From NCBI RefSeq assembly GCF_021018895.1, contig NC_079377.1, positions 15,051,501 to 15,115,500 on the forward strand: a stretch of DNA of 64,000 bases, in the 5' to 3' direction. This document shows positions 12,231-24,816 of this stretch, piece by piece. The notes under the pieces were generated by a model. That model was given only the letters and a program-made list of their open reading frames with translations, ran no database searches and was not told the origin of the DNA. This DNA is from Seriola aureovittata (lineage: Eukaryota; Chordata; Actinopteri; Carangiformes; Carangidae). The first letter of the stretch is position 1, and the number at the start of each line of letters is the position of its first letter. A program made the position numbers and the translations under genes.

Positions 12231-14040
12231 TTAGGCTTCCAGTTCCAAGCCCAGACCCAGCTTGTGGCCTCCTGCGTTGATGTTCTTTCCATCGATCAGG
12301 CCAGACAGGGTGAGTTTCACGCCTGCACAGGCAAGAAGAACCAACATTAGCAAATTACATGTGCAAACACAAAACTCTGAATTGTTCAAGTCATTTACAG
12401 AAGTGGTGTCTGTAGGGATTCTAGAATCGAGAGTAAAAGTGTGTGGCAGTGTGTGTACCAAAATAGAGGTAATTAAATAAAACATTTAGTAAAATCCTTC
12501 AGCTGCCCATGAACCTGTAGGAAACCAACTTACCTGGTCTAAGGGTCTGGGTGTACCCAACGCCAACAAGGCTATTGTTGTTCACTTTAGCCTATGGGGG
12601 AAAGAAACATAAGTCAGCTGGTGACATTTTCTTTTGCCTCACTCACCCAACTCTGAATGCCTCTGCTGTACTACTTACACTGATGGAGGCATCCTTGTCC
12701 AGCTGGTACTTGGCTGCAATACCGAAGCGTGTGCTGTTGCTGCCAGCGGTCCAGGCCAGGTTGACTGCCGTCTCCAGCTTGTCGCTCACCTTCTGGTAGA
12801 TGGAACCTCCAAACTCAGCGCCATCATTACTTCAAACAGCATAGGCAAAAGAGAGCTCTCAGATCTCATGCTACAGGAAACAATATTGTTCTATTGTCGG
12901 CATTCGTGCATTGCTGCAACAGGCTAGTTTTTCTTAACAAGTTGTAAATTGATAGCATATGATTGTATTGAATTAAACACTGAACATTTTACTGTTACAG
13001 CTTCAGCTTTGGCTGAAAGTTGATGTTTAACATCACTGCACTGCTGAATTAACGAATCCATCATTTTCCCTGTGACTTATTCCTGGACATCATAAAATAG
13101 ACTTTGTTTTCACCCATACACCCATTCAAGGGGTTAATGAGTTTCATCAACTTGTAACAACGATGATAAAAATTGGTGCTTTTTCTTAATTGTGTCACAA
13201 AAAGTGTTTCACACAAGAAAACAGATTTCCCATTCAGTTTCTTGCTGGGTTAAACATGAAGAAGCTGCTGTGCTGCATTTTTTCCTTCAGGAAGTTAAAG
13301 CTCCTCAGGTTATATGTTTGTTGGGTTTTTGTGTCACATAGCAACCTACAGTGGGTTGTGCAGTTTGTTTTGTGTTTGATCTTTTGAACGTTTCATTTTC
13401 ATTTTTTATGCAGCCGATGGTTTGCTTTTCTACTTACACATTGGTGTGCAGCTGGAAGTCTCCTGTCTTGTAACCGATGGCAAAGTTGTTCTGGGTCATC
13501 TTGGATTTGGCAGTGTCAAAGCTCATCTGGTATCCAGCGAGCCACCCCTCGTAGCCAACAACAGCAGCTCCATGGATGGTGGGGCCAGCGAAGTCAAAGT
13601 CGACATCACAGCCCAAGTTAACGTACTCGCGCTTGTAGGCGGTCTTAACTTTGCCACTCTTCTTGCTGTAGATGAGAAACATGGCTTTGGTCAACCTCAA
13701 ATTGAAATCCAATTCACATCAGAATAGTAATAAAAAAAGGCATTTGTAACTTGTCAGGTTACGTTCCCTGCAGTTTAGCATAAAATAAATTTATGACTGC
13801 AAAGCCTTTATATTTAAAAATCTTGACAGTAGACCTCATGCAAATATATATATATATATATATAAAAAAAAAACATCTTAAATAATGTCTTACCTCAAAA
13901 CAATAAAACACAAATTATCTTATTGCTGCTTCAAATTACAACACAAAGCACATCAACTGCATGCAATTCAGTCAATGTGAGTTTCTGTCACACCTGATTT
14001 AGACATTAGTGTCTTCTGTTTTGCTATGGTTCAAGATGTT

Positions 14041-14086
<46 letters not shown>

Positions 14087-15968
14087 ATGAACAAATCTTG
14101 GGCCACTCATGGCCCATCCTCAAGGAACGCCAGGGTGCAGCGGCACGTACTTTAAGAACCACTGCAATATATTTACGATCCTCCAGAGATAATTCTACAC
14201 ATAGGCCCACTTTTAAACCAGCAGTTGGCTTGCTACTGGTGTTAATTTCAAAGTCGGAGAATGACACTACAGACTTGAACATGCTGTCTCAATGTAGCCA
14301 CACAACTCCACCCTCACAAACTTTCCAACACTCAATATGAAAGAGGACATGCATCCTCTGGGCCATGTGCCATATTTCTTATGCGATTCCTCATGGGCAC
14401 ACTGGTACAACTTGTTTCTGCAATTCCTCCCTGAGAACAACAAACTGCAATACATCATTTAAGCAAACAAATGTGCAAAACCCAACAGCCAGTCACAGTA
14501 ATGTGCTATAACAGACTAATTGCATACTGGGACTGGGGTCACATGTCCGGCAACTACACTTGTCAGAAGCATGTGCAGCACAGATCAGGTTGCCAAAATG
14601 ACTCGTCTGGTGAGGCAATAGGCAGGGCAGGTGACATTTGTTAAGAGTTCAAGTAAAATTCATATGAAACCAACTTTTATTAATAAACTATCACTAGGAT
14701 CTTACCCAGTGTTTGGTGAGAAGGTTGTGTCAAAAGTCAACTTCAGTCCCTTGGCAATCTGTGAGAAACAGAGAACACAGCCCATTTGACATTTAAAGCA
14801 TTGAATGTTGTCCTGTCATGTGCAATGTATAAACACCTGTTAAATAACAGGTGCAGAAAATGTGTAAATCTTTTCCTAACCTGATCTTCAACAGTGATTT
14901 CTGTTCCCAAGGTGTTGTCAGTGTTCCACTTCTCAGTGAAAGTCAGACCGTATTCTGACCTCTTGTATTTAGTTTCCAGGCTACCTGCAACTTTGCTGGT
15001 ATCAGTGTTGGAGGAACCAGATGTTTTGAATTCCTGCAAGAGACAATTTTAAAGAGATGACAAACACTCAAAAAATCTTCTAGCTAAGCAACATATTATT
15101 GAATGAAAAGAGACTCATTCAGTGCTCTCATTATATTTGGCAGTCAGTCAAACCTTGGCTGGGCTATTACTATTTCCTTGCACTGAAACCTAATAATCAA
15201 AAAGATGCGAGTAATCTAGAGAGCTGAAACAACTTGGTCATTGACAGAAAGGAAATGAGCATTTCTGAGGTTTGATTAGGTGATTTAAGAAGCCACAGTT
15301 AAAAGGTTTCAGCCTATCAAATGTGGCTGTGCACCTCCATTTGCTGTCACTGTAAATTGATTACCACTGGACTTAGGACTGTTCGTCAGACAAAACAAGC
15401 AGTTAAATGCCACCTTGGGCTTTAGGAAATTTTGAAGGATATTTAGAGAAAAAATGAATGATTAAAACCAAAAATGGATGGAGTATTTGTTAATAAAATG
15501 AATCCTTACTTGAAGTTGTTATAATCTACATGGTTGAGTGTTGTTAAAAATCAAGACTGGTACATTTCTTGTGAATGGACGTCATCATTCTGGGTGCCAA
15601 CTTGTTACCTTTATGGCTGACATTGGCCATAAAGTCTTTCCAAAGCGGCGCCAGGAAATGTCATAAACAATTTGCTGTAAACTATGATGTAAGTTTTAGT
15701 TATCTATACTGAAAACACAAAGAAATGACCTTACCACTCCACTGGCTGACTTTGTCTTGACATCGAGCTTCACCAGGCCAAATCCTGAAGAGAGGAATTG
15801 TAAAGTAAAAACATTTCAGAGTTTGTCAACAATATCATATAGGCTTGGAAGAAGAAAAACTAAAACATCACAGTACTACTTTTAACCATATGAAACCATA
15901 CCATAGCCTTTGTTGAAGATGTCTTTGGCAGACTTGCCCAGGTCAGCATATGAGGGAGGCACATCCAT
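12231..15968 (-). CDS. vdac2: Voltage-dependent anion-selective channel protein 2
   Basis: Eight coding exons, in transcript order: 15968-15902, 15784-15735, 15033-14881, 14758-14706, 13665-13438, 12829-12679, 12591-12534, 12322-12231. All have GT/AG borders and together encode exactly 283 aa, the VDAC1/2 length. The product is the outer mitochondrial membrane beta-barrel porin that passes ATP, ADP and other metabolites; VDAC2 also holds BAK in mammals. Visible hallmarks are the N-terminal helix segment [20 protein letters not shown], the GLK motif (GLKLTFDT, residues 94-101), the [16 protein letters not shown] segment (here [13 protein letters not shown]), and the C-terminal [20 protein letters not shown] ending in LGLELEA. 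Phase and length leave no break. The start codon is the only ATG in frame before the conserved helix, six bases inside its exon. The short N-terminus without the mammalian VDAC2 extension is usual for fish. Paralogue choice rests on sequence resemblance and the comtd1 neighbour. Confidence 0.97.
13847..13862. repeat. Short (AT)n microsatellite
   Basis: AT dinucleotide run followed by an A-run, intronic in vdac2. Confidence 0.8.
14045..14083. repeat. Poly(A) homopolymer in a vdac2 intron
   Basis: An uninterrupted run of 39 A on the + strand within the largest internal intron of vdac2. It could be the tail of an old retro-insertion, but no element body or target-site duplication was recognised beside it. 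Confidence 0.9.
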
Positions 15969-17346
15969 TGTATCTGTAGACAGAAGCACAATAAAATGCT
16001 AAAATTATTCTTCTCAACTAAAGTACATTTCCACCTGTCTGTGTCCAATTTTAAAGAAACCTAAGATTCATTATGTGGGCAAAAAAATTATACACAATAA
16101 TTTTACCAGAATTCAATAAATCAATTTAACAGTTCTATACTAAGTGTTATTATATGAATAACACTGATTAAACAGAAGCAAATGCTAGCTGCCAGTGAAC
16201 CTGTTAAGTATCAAGCTACTAGTCAAGTGTCTTTGTATGACATAACGGGCACCAATATTTGGGCTTAAGCGTAAGGTATCATTGTTTGTTATAAATGCAC
16301 CACTTATGCCCTCAAGTATTGTATTCTGAGGTTGGAGTATATAAAAGCCATAAAGCTATGAACATATTGTGACAATTTTTTGTGCACAATCGGTATAAAT
16401 TTGTTGTCAGGCTATATACTTCTTAATCTTAGATTTGTGTAGAATACATGCTTATATATAACATGCATTTAATCCACATCTGTTGAGTGGAAAGCTACAG
16501 CAGGCCTTGCACCAGTGGGTTTGACATTTATAACCCATGTCTCTCTAGTACCATCCTTCTGATAACCTGATAGTCTTTCTAGCAGCGCACACTGATCTGT
16601 GTCTCCTGTGCTGATCAGCTCATACTATAAACTGTGGGAAATACAGTCTTTGCTGCACACTGTCAAACCCCCTTCATCTGATATGGGATCAGTTTAATTT
16701 TATCAAGTTAAGGGCGGATAGGGCTGATGTACACACATGTCAAATCGACAATCACAATGTTGATTTCACTTTCAGTTAACACCCCAGGCACAGCCATAGC
16801 GTTACAGTGCTGCAGGTAGTCACAGACATGACAAGAGTCTGACAGCCGATGGACAAGGTTACTGAGTGAAACAGGAGCCATTTTGCCGCACCGGTGTGTG
16901 CCCAGATCAGGCCTGGCTCTTATTAAAACCACTCCTTCACGTGAATTGGCAGGCACAGCCAGGCGTGGCAGGGCACATGCCGGTGCCAATTAGCAGGATG
17001 TGTTAATCAACCAGTTCACTCGCATTAGCAGCTTACTACTGCTAACTAGGCCTTAGGCACGTTAACGAAAAGTTCACCCACATACATGTATTAAATTGTT
17101 AATAATTTCTTAGAGTAACTAACTAAAACACAAGCTGCTTTCTCAGCAGCATATGGACATATTATATGATGCAGAGTTGCCTTGTTTTAACTTGACATGT
17201 GTCAGACATAGCATGCCGACTGTGGCTAGCTTAGCTTCCAGTAATAGCCTGCAGAGTACCGGTGTGTTTAAAACACGCTCGAACACCGATTCTTGCTTGT
17301 TATTGAGTAGATTAACAGGGTCAGACTGAATAAATGGTTCTCTTAC

Positions 17347-17500
17347 CAGGAGGAGACGGGGCTAGTGGTAAACTAAAGTGACTTTAAGAGAGATGTTCCT
17401 CACACCACACGGCCGAAGGAGGCGTCACCGGTTGGAGGGCGAGCTGAAGGAGACTGCACTGCAACGAAAGCCAGACCTATCACACCCCCGGCGCAGGACC
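17347..17500 (-). promoter_or_regulatory. Probable non-coding first exon and promoter region of vdac2
   Basis: On the vdac2 strand a GTAAGA donor lies at 17346-17341, directly after a GC-rich stretch (17347-17500) that stands out from the AT-rich surroundings. It faces the acceptor at 15974-15975 that precedes the ATG exon. This fits a 5' UTR exon within a small GC-rich promoter. The upstream end is approximate. Confidence 0.55.
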
Positions 17501-18418
17501 CAGGGCGGCCACGAATGTGCCTGAGTAGAAATGTTTTTACGTCATACTATGGTTGCGTGCGTCATAGTGTTGGTTGTCAGGGTTGTGATGCCTGTTTGTT
17601 TGTTCATTGTATGTGTCATGCTGATATATTTTGTAACTATACACTTTTCAATAAAAAAAAAGAAAGGAAAAAGTGCTGGTTGTCATGGTGTCAGGTGAGT
17701 TAATCGTTATGTGCCATATACCTTAAAGGACAAAATAATGATTGTATTTATTTAATATGGCCGAACAGTACCCGTTTCTTAAAAAAGCTTAAAAATGTGG
17801 TTGTGCTTTAACACCACTTAAGAGTTGATTAATCTTCACTAGCCACAGTTTCAAATTAGGTTTCCCAACACTGCAAATAATAGTAAGTAATCTATAGTTG
17901 GTGCAAAGTCAGTGGACCCAAAGTTTCAACAGTAAACAGAAGTTTCCAAGTATGCTGACATGTGGCAGTAGTAATATAATATGTAATATATAATATAACA
18001 TGTAAAATAAACATGAATTAACTTTCAATGGAATGAAAACATATGCAGGTAGACAATATGAGTTTATTTTTATGTATTATATAAATCAGGATTATAGAAA
18101 AGAAGTAGAAGAGTAGAACAGAGAACACTATATATTGCTTCAGTGCAGCTGAGGTGGATATAAAAGCACGGTGATGGTGAAAAAAACCAAAAAAACCACA
18201 ACACCCTTGTCTTTTCAATCTGTTGAAGAAACAAAAGAAAACACAATGAGGAAGGAAAAGCAAAGTTACAATACATGACAAAAATTATGCAAGTTTTTGC
18301 AAAATTCAGTTACCAAGTAAAAGAGCACCATTTTGACTTGGTGAGAACAGAAGCCAAATGGGCTAATATTTACCGTTTGTCTGTTGCTTTAATCACACAA
18401 CTTTATGTTCTTTGTACA
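17501..18418. other. Spacer between vdac2 promoter and receptor gene A
   Basis: No intact gene. Near 18180-18245 on the - strand there is a decayed copy of the array's last tail exon: an acceptor followed by ATTGAAAAGACAAGG where intact copies read GTTGAAGC and then code for a YSTL-type motif. The tyrosine motif is lost in this copy. Confidence 0.4.
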
Positions 18419-19163
18419 TCACTCCCTGCGTTTAACCTGTGGGTAAGAAAAGAGAAGCAGGGATATAGGTTTCTGCTTTTTATTAATTTCAAATCGGTTT
18501 AATTTGGTTAGTAGTGTGGATGCTCAAATAAGATAACATTTGAATAGCCTATGTGCACTTTAGTCTACATTTAGGGTTACCTCTTTACTGTATTCCTCAG
18601 CATTACTGTGTCTCAAGTCCTCTTCAGCCTGTGTTGAAGGAGCAAAGCAAATGTAATTTACAATGGAGCACAGTTAGAGTAGATTTCATGATAATCACCA
18701 CCTTTGTGAACATAGTGAGCATGGGTCATTTAATGTCATTATTGTTAAATGGAATTGAGCCATCATTTTATTAACAATACCTGTCCTATACCTGTGCAAA
18801 ATATCTATTGTTAAAAGTATCTATATTGTAGCTTCGTGATGACAGATATTGTCAGTTGAGTTCTGAAAGTGGTGTATTTTCTTAATGACAAAAATCTCAT
18901 GACAAAACTTTTATCTCATACAAATATTAGATATTAATTTTCAGTGGTACAGTGTTTTATTGCATATACTCTTCTGGAGAGGGACACTTGAACTCTCTTA
19001 GATAAGTAAACCATCCTGACAGCACATCTTTACTGTGAGAACAGCCTTCCATGTGAAAAACTTATATCTAACTGTACAGAATATCTTACTTTTGCTGTGG
19101 TTGAATCTGCTTTGGTTCGTTCTAAACAAGAAACAGTAGAAAAATAAATAAAAAATAATAATA

Positions 19164-19205
<42 letters not shown>

Positions 19206-21008
19206 TAGTCTTCATTTCAAACAAAATATGTGAGAATAACTGGAATGTTGGACATGAATTTGATTAAGCATAGACTTACTGTATCTTCTGAACATAAACC
19301 AGATGAACAAGCCCACAATAACAATGAAGGTCAACAAGCTCAGACGGATGATGAAACTCTTTAGGTGAATGGAAAGACTGCAGCATAAATTTAAAGCACA
19401 CAATGCAAATAAGGTAAGATAAAGAGAATTCTATTGTTAAAAAAGTCCTACAATGTTGTCTGAAGTCTGCTCATCTTGCTTATACTGTAATAGTTTGAGA
19501 AAATACTGAGTTCATACAATTAATATCAACATCTCATCTAATGTCTTTAAGAAATAGATTCCCTTATATTCCCTACATGTTTATTTTTTTTAAATCATAA
19601 AATGGCAATGTTCTAAACATTGTATGTTAATGTGAAGGCGTCTGACCTGTTCTGTTGAACTGTGGAAGGATCTTTGCTTGCGAACACAGAAGACTGATGC
19701 ACAGGTTCAAGAGTGGGCGATATGTTAGTTGGACACTCTGTTGTTCTTGGAGCGCCTATAATTCAAACAACACATTGACTACCGGAGGGAATACCACAAT
19801 AATGAACTCAAACATCAATTTCATATTAGCATTCAATTCAGAGGTTGCTTAACTTCACCAGTGTTTATGATTTCTTGTTGCTAATAACAGAATCAAATCA
19901 AAACATGTCGGATGGCTGTAACTAATTGACAAATATTTATCACTGAATACTTTTATATGTATACTTTTTAGTTTATTTAGAGTACTTACTGGTAGTAGGT
20001 GTCTCAGTAACAGTGACATGAACTGGCATCTGTAATTCTCCTTTAACACAGTAATACCAGCCGCTGCTCTCTGCCTTCAGTCCACTCATAGTCACAGTGA
20101 AAACATTGGGGACTGTCGCACGGATGGTCACATTTGTTCCATCTATTGATCCTGATGACCCTGTCACACAGTTCATGCCCAACCTACACCACCCCCTTTC
20201 TCCAGAGTTTCTATAGTAACAACTGATGTTTATACTCTCTCCAATAAATCCTGTAATGTCCTGATGATCCACAGAGAGGCTGGGTGTATCTTTGGGGAAA
20301 AACAAGTTCAAGAGAAAACTGTGGGAATCCTAATAACAATCAATCTCCATAGCAAAAAACGAGACCTTCCTTAGTTTTTCCTCCACATTGTTCAAATGTC
20401 ACAAAGGATTTGAAATGTGCTTAAAGGTGCTTTAAGGGTGTCTTACCTGTGGTGACAGACAGGTGAAAATTCTGGCCATCATCTGCCCCTCCATTAATCT
20501 CCACAAAACACCAGTAATAAGTGTCTGTATTCATCAGATCTTTTATAGTCACAGTGAAGATTCTCTGTTTTTTGTCATCACAGATTGAAAACTTTCTTGA
20601 ACTACGTGGTTGGTTTGTTTTAACTTCAACTAAGCACAATTTCCAGTAATATCCTTTACACAAGTATTTCACGTTGTTCATGTATTCTGAGCCATAGATA
20701 CATGGGATAGTGATTGAATCTCCAGCCTTCACTGACACTTTACTGACTGTGGTTACACTGTGAACTCCTGCAGCAAGAACAAATGCAGCATTTTATTGTA
20801 TAGCTAACAACATTCTTCTTTCATATTACCTGTCCATTAAACATTATTGCATTATTGCAGTTGTTTTAGATTATACACAATTGTTTCCAAATTACTTATG
20901 CCATCATCATCTTACAGGACCAGCTTAAATGTTAGTGCACGGAAAATGTGACTGTGACTGACCTGTGAGTCCAGTGAGGATGAGAAGAAAGCTGAGATGA
21001 GCAGTCAT
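18419..21008 (-). CDS. Receptor A: CD300/pIgR-like two-Ig receptor without ITIMs
   Basis: Exons in transcript order: signal 21008-20963, D1 20767-20447, D2 20289-19990, stalk 19755-19647, transmembrane 19377-19280, tail 19121-19090, 18628-18581 and 18436-18419; 323 aa if all are used. D1 and D2 are V-type Ig domains with the extra cysteine pair typical of pIgR/CD300: in D1 KYLCKGYYWKLC and the J-strand cysteine in YYWCFVE, in D2 WCRLGMNC and GWYYCVKGE. The membrane span follows FIIRLSLLTFIVIVG, with Arg at residue 270 where paralogues C and D have Pro. In the tail, the cassette that reads AEEEVxYSTx in relatives is AEEDLRHSNAEEY (Tyr replaced by His), and the next exon shifts frame and stops after VKRRE, just before the lost VMY motif. 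The result is a short tail without ITIM. Likely a cell-surface immune receptor of leukocytes; ligand unknown. The last two tail exons are less certain than the rest. Confidence 0.75.
19166..19202. repeat. (TA)n microsatellite in an intron of receptor A
   Basis: About 18 TA units between the transmembrane exon and the first tail exon. The duplicate gene B has an A-rich run with a short C interruption at the same place, so the repeat expanded or was lost after the duplication. Confidence 0.9.
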
Positions 21009-21655
21009 GTTGGTGAGTGGAGTCAGACAAAATAACACTGCTACTGCACTGATGGACTTATTCTCTACTTCCTTATTTTTACAAATTACGGGTTGCAGCT
21101 GCTTAATCTCCTCCTTTTAAGGCAGTTACATGAATTTAGTTTGATGATGATGCACATAATCACTTGAGCATAACCTTTTGAAAGTTCAAACAGAAATGTA
21201 TTCCATTGTCCAAAGAAGCATGATTATTGTCATATCTTTTATTCAGTAATTGAATCTGCTGTTTCTGAATTCTCACTGATAATAGATGGCGTTAAACCAC
21301 TTAAGTCAGAAAGTCACTTCCTGTATTTGGTCAGCTTGAGTGGCTTCTGGTGCAGACTGTTTCAACTGTTTCAACTGTTGCTCTTTCTCTGGCTCAATGT
21401 GTCAAACTGACAACAACAAATACCAGTCTTGCTTTTCTAAATTCTTGACTTTTAAGCATATATGATTCAATTCATGAGTTATATATTTGAGTTAGGTGAC
21501 AGTCCTGTGAGTTCAGTGAGGATGAAAATAAAATAGTGGCACTGTATTGGTTAGGTGATGTACATAAATATCTATGCAGTTACACTGTGGTTTCAGAATA
21601 AAGTTTACAGTAGATTTAGATGCAAGGTCCAGTGGAAACAAAGTTTTAGAAGAAA
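19202..21655. repeat. Tandem duplication unit, copy 1 (contains receptor A)
   Basis: This stretch is nearly identical to 22376-24816, with an offset of about 3.17 kb at the 5' end on the + strand. Similarity covers exons and introns alike, which indicates a recent DNA-level duplication. Differences seen are single bases, a 162-bp deletion in copy 2 within D1, and a segment of about 150 bases upstream of the signal exon that is present only in copy 2. Confidence 0.85.
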
Positions 21656-21659
21656 AGAT

Positions 21660-22110
21660 CAACACTCCATGGACTGAAATGCGTTCATTTATTTAAAACA
21701 TGACAATAGCACGACATATAACCTTTTAGCCCATATGTATATCCAACACTAATAGAAATCATAAAGCATTGAAGTCTACTGTCATGAAGTAGATTCAAAA
21801 TTACACTTCTACAAAACAAGTCCTCAACCTAAACATCCGATTACTGGCTGTGGTTACTATAATAACGGTCATGGCTTGGTTAGGTTGAGGCTCTAAAACC
21901 ACTTGGTTTGGTTTAGGAAAAGATCATGATTTGGGTTAAAATAAGTTCTTCCTTAACATTAGACGATCTTTGTTGTCATGGTTACAATAATAACAACATG
22001 CAACCAAACCTCCTCCTGACGCATACTTTGTTGGTGTTTATATTACGTCACTGCACCTTCCCCTTTGCTCCTGTCATATTTATTATGGCCACTAGATGTC
22101 GCCTAACAAC
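21660..22110. repeat. Inserted stretch between duplicated genes with a dispersed fish-type repeat
   Basis: The homologous sequence upstream of gene B runs from the equivalent of 21655 directly to the equivalent of 22111, so about 450 bases here are extra (or were deleted there). Its right part (about 21830-21960) resembles, from memory, a moderately repetitive teleost element with GGTTTAGGAAAAGATCATG-type sequence. Its left part matches sequence near 29767-29815, in the spacer between genes C and D. Confidence 0.45.
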
Positions 22111-22288
22111 AAAGAATAACTATGGGTCATTACAACCTGCTGCACAAACGACCTATGGGCTCGTTTTTCACAGGACAGTTCTATAATATACTGTATGTCC
22201 AATGGTAGATGTTGTGAGGTTGTGGCTTTTCAAAGGAGGAGAAATAAAATGATTTTTATTTTCATGAGTGATTTTTATTTTTGAACTT

Positions 22289-24067
22289 TCAGTAACCACA
22301 AAGGAATCCGGTTGAATCTGCTTTGGTTCCATCTTAACATGAAACAGTAAAAAAACAAAAAAAAAAAACAAATATACATTAGTCTTCATTTCAAACAAAA
22401 TATGTGAGAATAACTGGAATGTTGGACATGAATTTGATTAAGCATAGACTTACTGTATCTGTTGAACATAAACCAGATGAACAAGCCCACAATAACAATG
22501 AAGGTCAACAAGCTCAGACGGATGATGAAACTCTTTAGGTGAATGGAAAGACTGCAGCATAAATTTAAAGCACACAATGCAAATAAGGTAAGATAAAGAG
22601 AATTCTATTGTTAAAAAAGTCCTACAATGTTGTCTGAAGTCTGCTCATCTTGCTTATACTGTAATAGTTTGAGAAAATACTGAGTTCATACAATTAATAT
22701 CAACATCTCATCTAATGTCTTTAAGAAAGAGATTCCCTTATATTCCCTACATGTTTATTTTTTTAAAATCATAAAATGGCAATGTTCTAAACATTGTATG
22801 TTAATGTGAAGGCTTCTGACCTGTTCTGTTGAACTGTGGAAGGATCTTTGCTTGCGAACACAGAAGACTGATGCACAGGTTCAAGAGTGGGCGATATGTT
22901 AGTTGGACACTCTGTTGTTCTTGGAGCGCCTATAATTCAAACAACACATTGACTACCGGAGGGAATACCACAATAATGAACTCAAACATCAATTTCATAT
23001 TAGCATTCAATTAAGAGGTTGCTTAACTTCACAAGTGTTTATGATTTCTTGTTGCTAATAACAGAATTAAATCAAAACATGTTGGATGGCTGTAACTAAT
23101 CACAAATATTTATCACTGAATACTTTTATATGTATACTTTTTAGTTTATTTAGAGTACTTACAGGTAGTAGGTCTCTCAGTAACAGTGACATGAACTGGC
23201 ATCTGTAATTCTCCTTTAACACAGTAATACCAGCCGCTGCTCTCTGCCTTCAGTCCACTCATAGTCACAGTGAAAACATTGGGGACTGTCGCACTGATGG
23301 TCACACTTGTTCCATCTATTGATCCTGATGACCCTGTCACACAGTTCATGCCCAACCTACACCACCTCCTTTCTCCAGAGTTTCTATAGTAACAACTGAT
23401 GTTTATACTCTCTCCAATAAATCCTGTAATGTCCTGATGATCCACAGAGAGGCTGGGTGTATCTTTGGGGAAAAACAAGTTCAAGAGAAAACTGTGGGAA
23501 TCCTAATAACAATCAATCTCCATAGCAAAAAACGAGACCTTCCTTAGTTTTTCCTCCACATTGTTCAAATGTCACAAAGGATTTGAAATGAGAGATTGAA
23601 AACTTTTCTGAACTATGTGGTTGGTTTGTTTTAACTGCATATGAACAGAACTTCCAGTGAGATCCTTTACACAAGTATTTCACGTTGTTCATGTATTCTG
23701 AGCCATAGCGACATGGGATGGTGATTGAATTTCCAGCCTTCACTGACACTTTACTGACTGTGGTTACGCAATGAACTCCTGCAGCAAGAACAAATTCAGC
23801 ATTTTATTACATATCTAGCAATATTCTTCTTTCATATTACGTGTTCTATATTATTGCATTATTGCAGTTGTTGTAGATTATACACAATTGTTTCCAAATG
23901 TCATTAAATTAAAAAGCTTGTGCATTACTTATTTACTAATATTTAATGACAAAAATTACTCATCATCATCTTAAAGGACCAGCTTAAATGTCAATGCACA
24001 TAAAATGTGACCGTGACTGACCTGTGAGTCCAGTGAGGATGAGAAGAAAGCTGAGATGAACAGTCAT
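22289..24067 (-). pseudogene. Receptor B: CD300/pIgR-like gene with a deleted D1 exon
   Basis: Exons corresponding to A: signal 24067-24022, D1 remnant 23778-23591, D2 23462-23163, stalk 22929-22821, transmembrane 22551-22454, last tail exon 22332-22289. Compared with gene C, a 162-bp deletion at 23590/23591 removes the last 133 bases of D1, including its F-strand YWC cysteine, and the splice donor. D1 is flanked by phase-1 introns, so if it were skipped the signal exon would join D2 in frame and give a one-Ig protein of about 198 aa. The transmembrane exon keeps the Arg seen in A (FIIRLSLL). The tail reads through its exon end and stops after about 14 residues (GTKADSTGFLCGY), without ITIM. 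It is either a pseudogene or a single-domain receptor; the sequence alone cannot decide. Confidence 0.7.
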
Positions 24068-24816
24068 GTTGGTGAGTCTGACAAAATAAAACTTCTTTAC
24101 TTCCTGACTTCTCTGAATAAACAATTGCAGCTTCTTAATCTCCTCCTTTTAAGGCAGTTACATGAATTGGTTTGATGATGACGCACATAATCATAGTTAC
24201 TTTACCTTATGAGCATAACCTCTTGAAAGTTCCAAAATGTTTTACAATAATTGAAAAAGAAAACCACAAGTAACAAACAAACATCAAGAAAATCTTTTAG
24301 ATTAAAATAACAGCCATGGAGACATATTTTAAAAATGTCAAATTTTATTTGTACAATAATGAAGTGTAAGCCTCAAAACACGAATGTGTAGCATTGTCCA
24401 AAGAAGCATAATTATTGTCATATCTTTTAATCAGTAATTGAATCTGCTGTTTCTGAATTCTCACTGATAATAGATGGAGTTAAACCACTTTAGTCAGAAA
24501 GTCACTTCCTGTATTTGGTCAGCTTGAGTGGCTTCTGGTGCAGACTGTTTTTATTTCAACTGTTGCTCTTGCTCTGGCTCAATGTGTTAAACTGACAGCA
24601 ACAAATACCAGTCTTACTTTTCTAAATTCTTGACTTTTAAGCATGTATGATTCACAAGTTATATATTTGAGTTCAGTGTGGATGAAAATAAATCAGTCAC
24701 ATTGTATTGGTTAGGTGATGTACATAAATATCTATGCAGTTACAATGTGGGTTCAGAATAAAGTTTACAGTAAACGTAGATGCAAGGTCCAGTGGAAACA
24801 AAGTTTTAGAAGAAAC
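22376..24816. repeat. Tandem duplication unit, copy 2 (contains receptor B)
   Basis: Near-identical partner of 19202-21655. Beyond the signal exon, 24068-24310 is also almost identical to 38968-39200 upstream of gene E, so the promoter block is shared with E as well. Confidence 0.85.

Noticed and set aside
14045..14165. Processed pseudogene or SINE at the A39 run in vdac2
   Set aside because: No recognisable element body, internal promoter or target-site duplication flanks the A-run.
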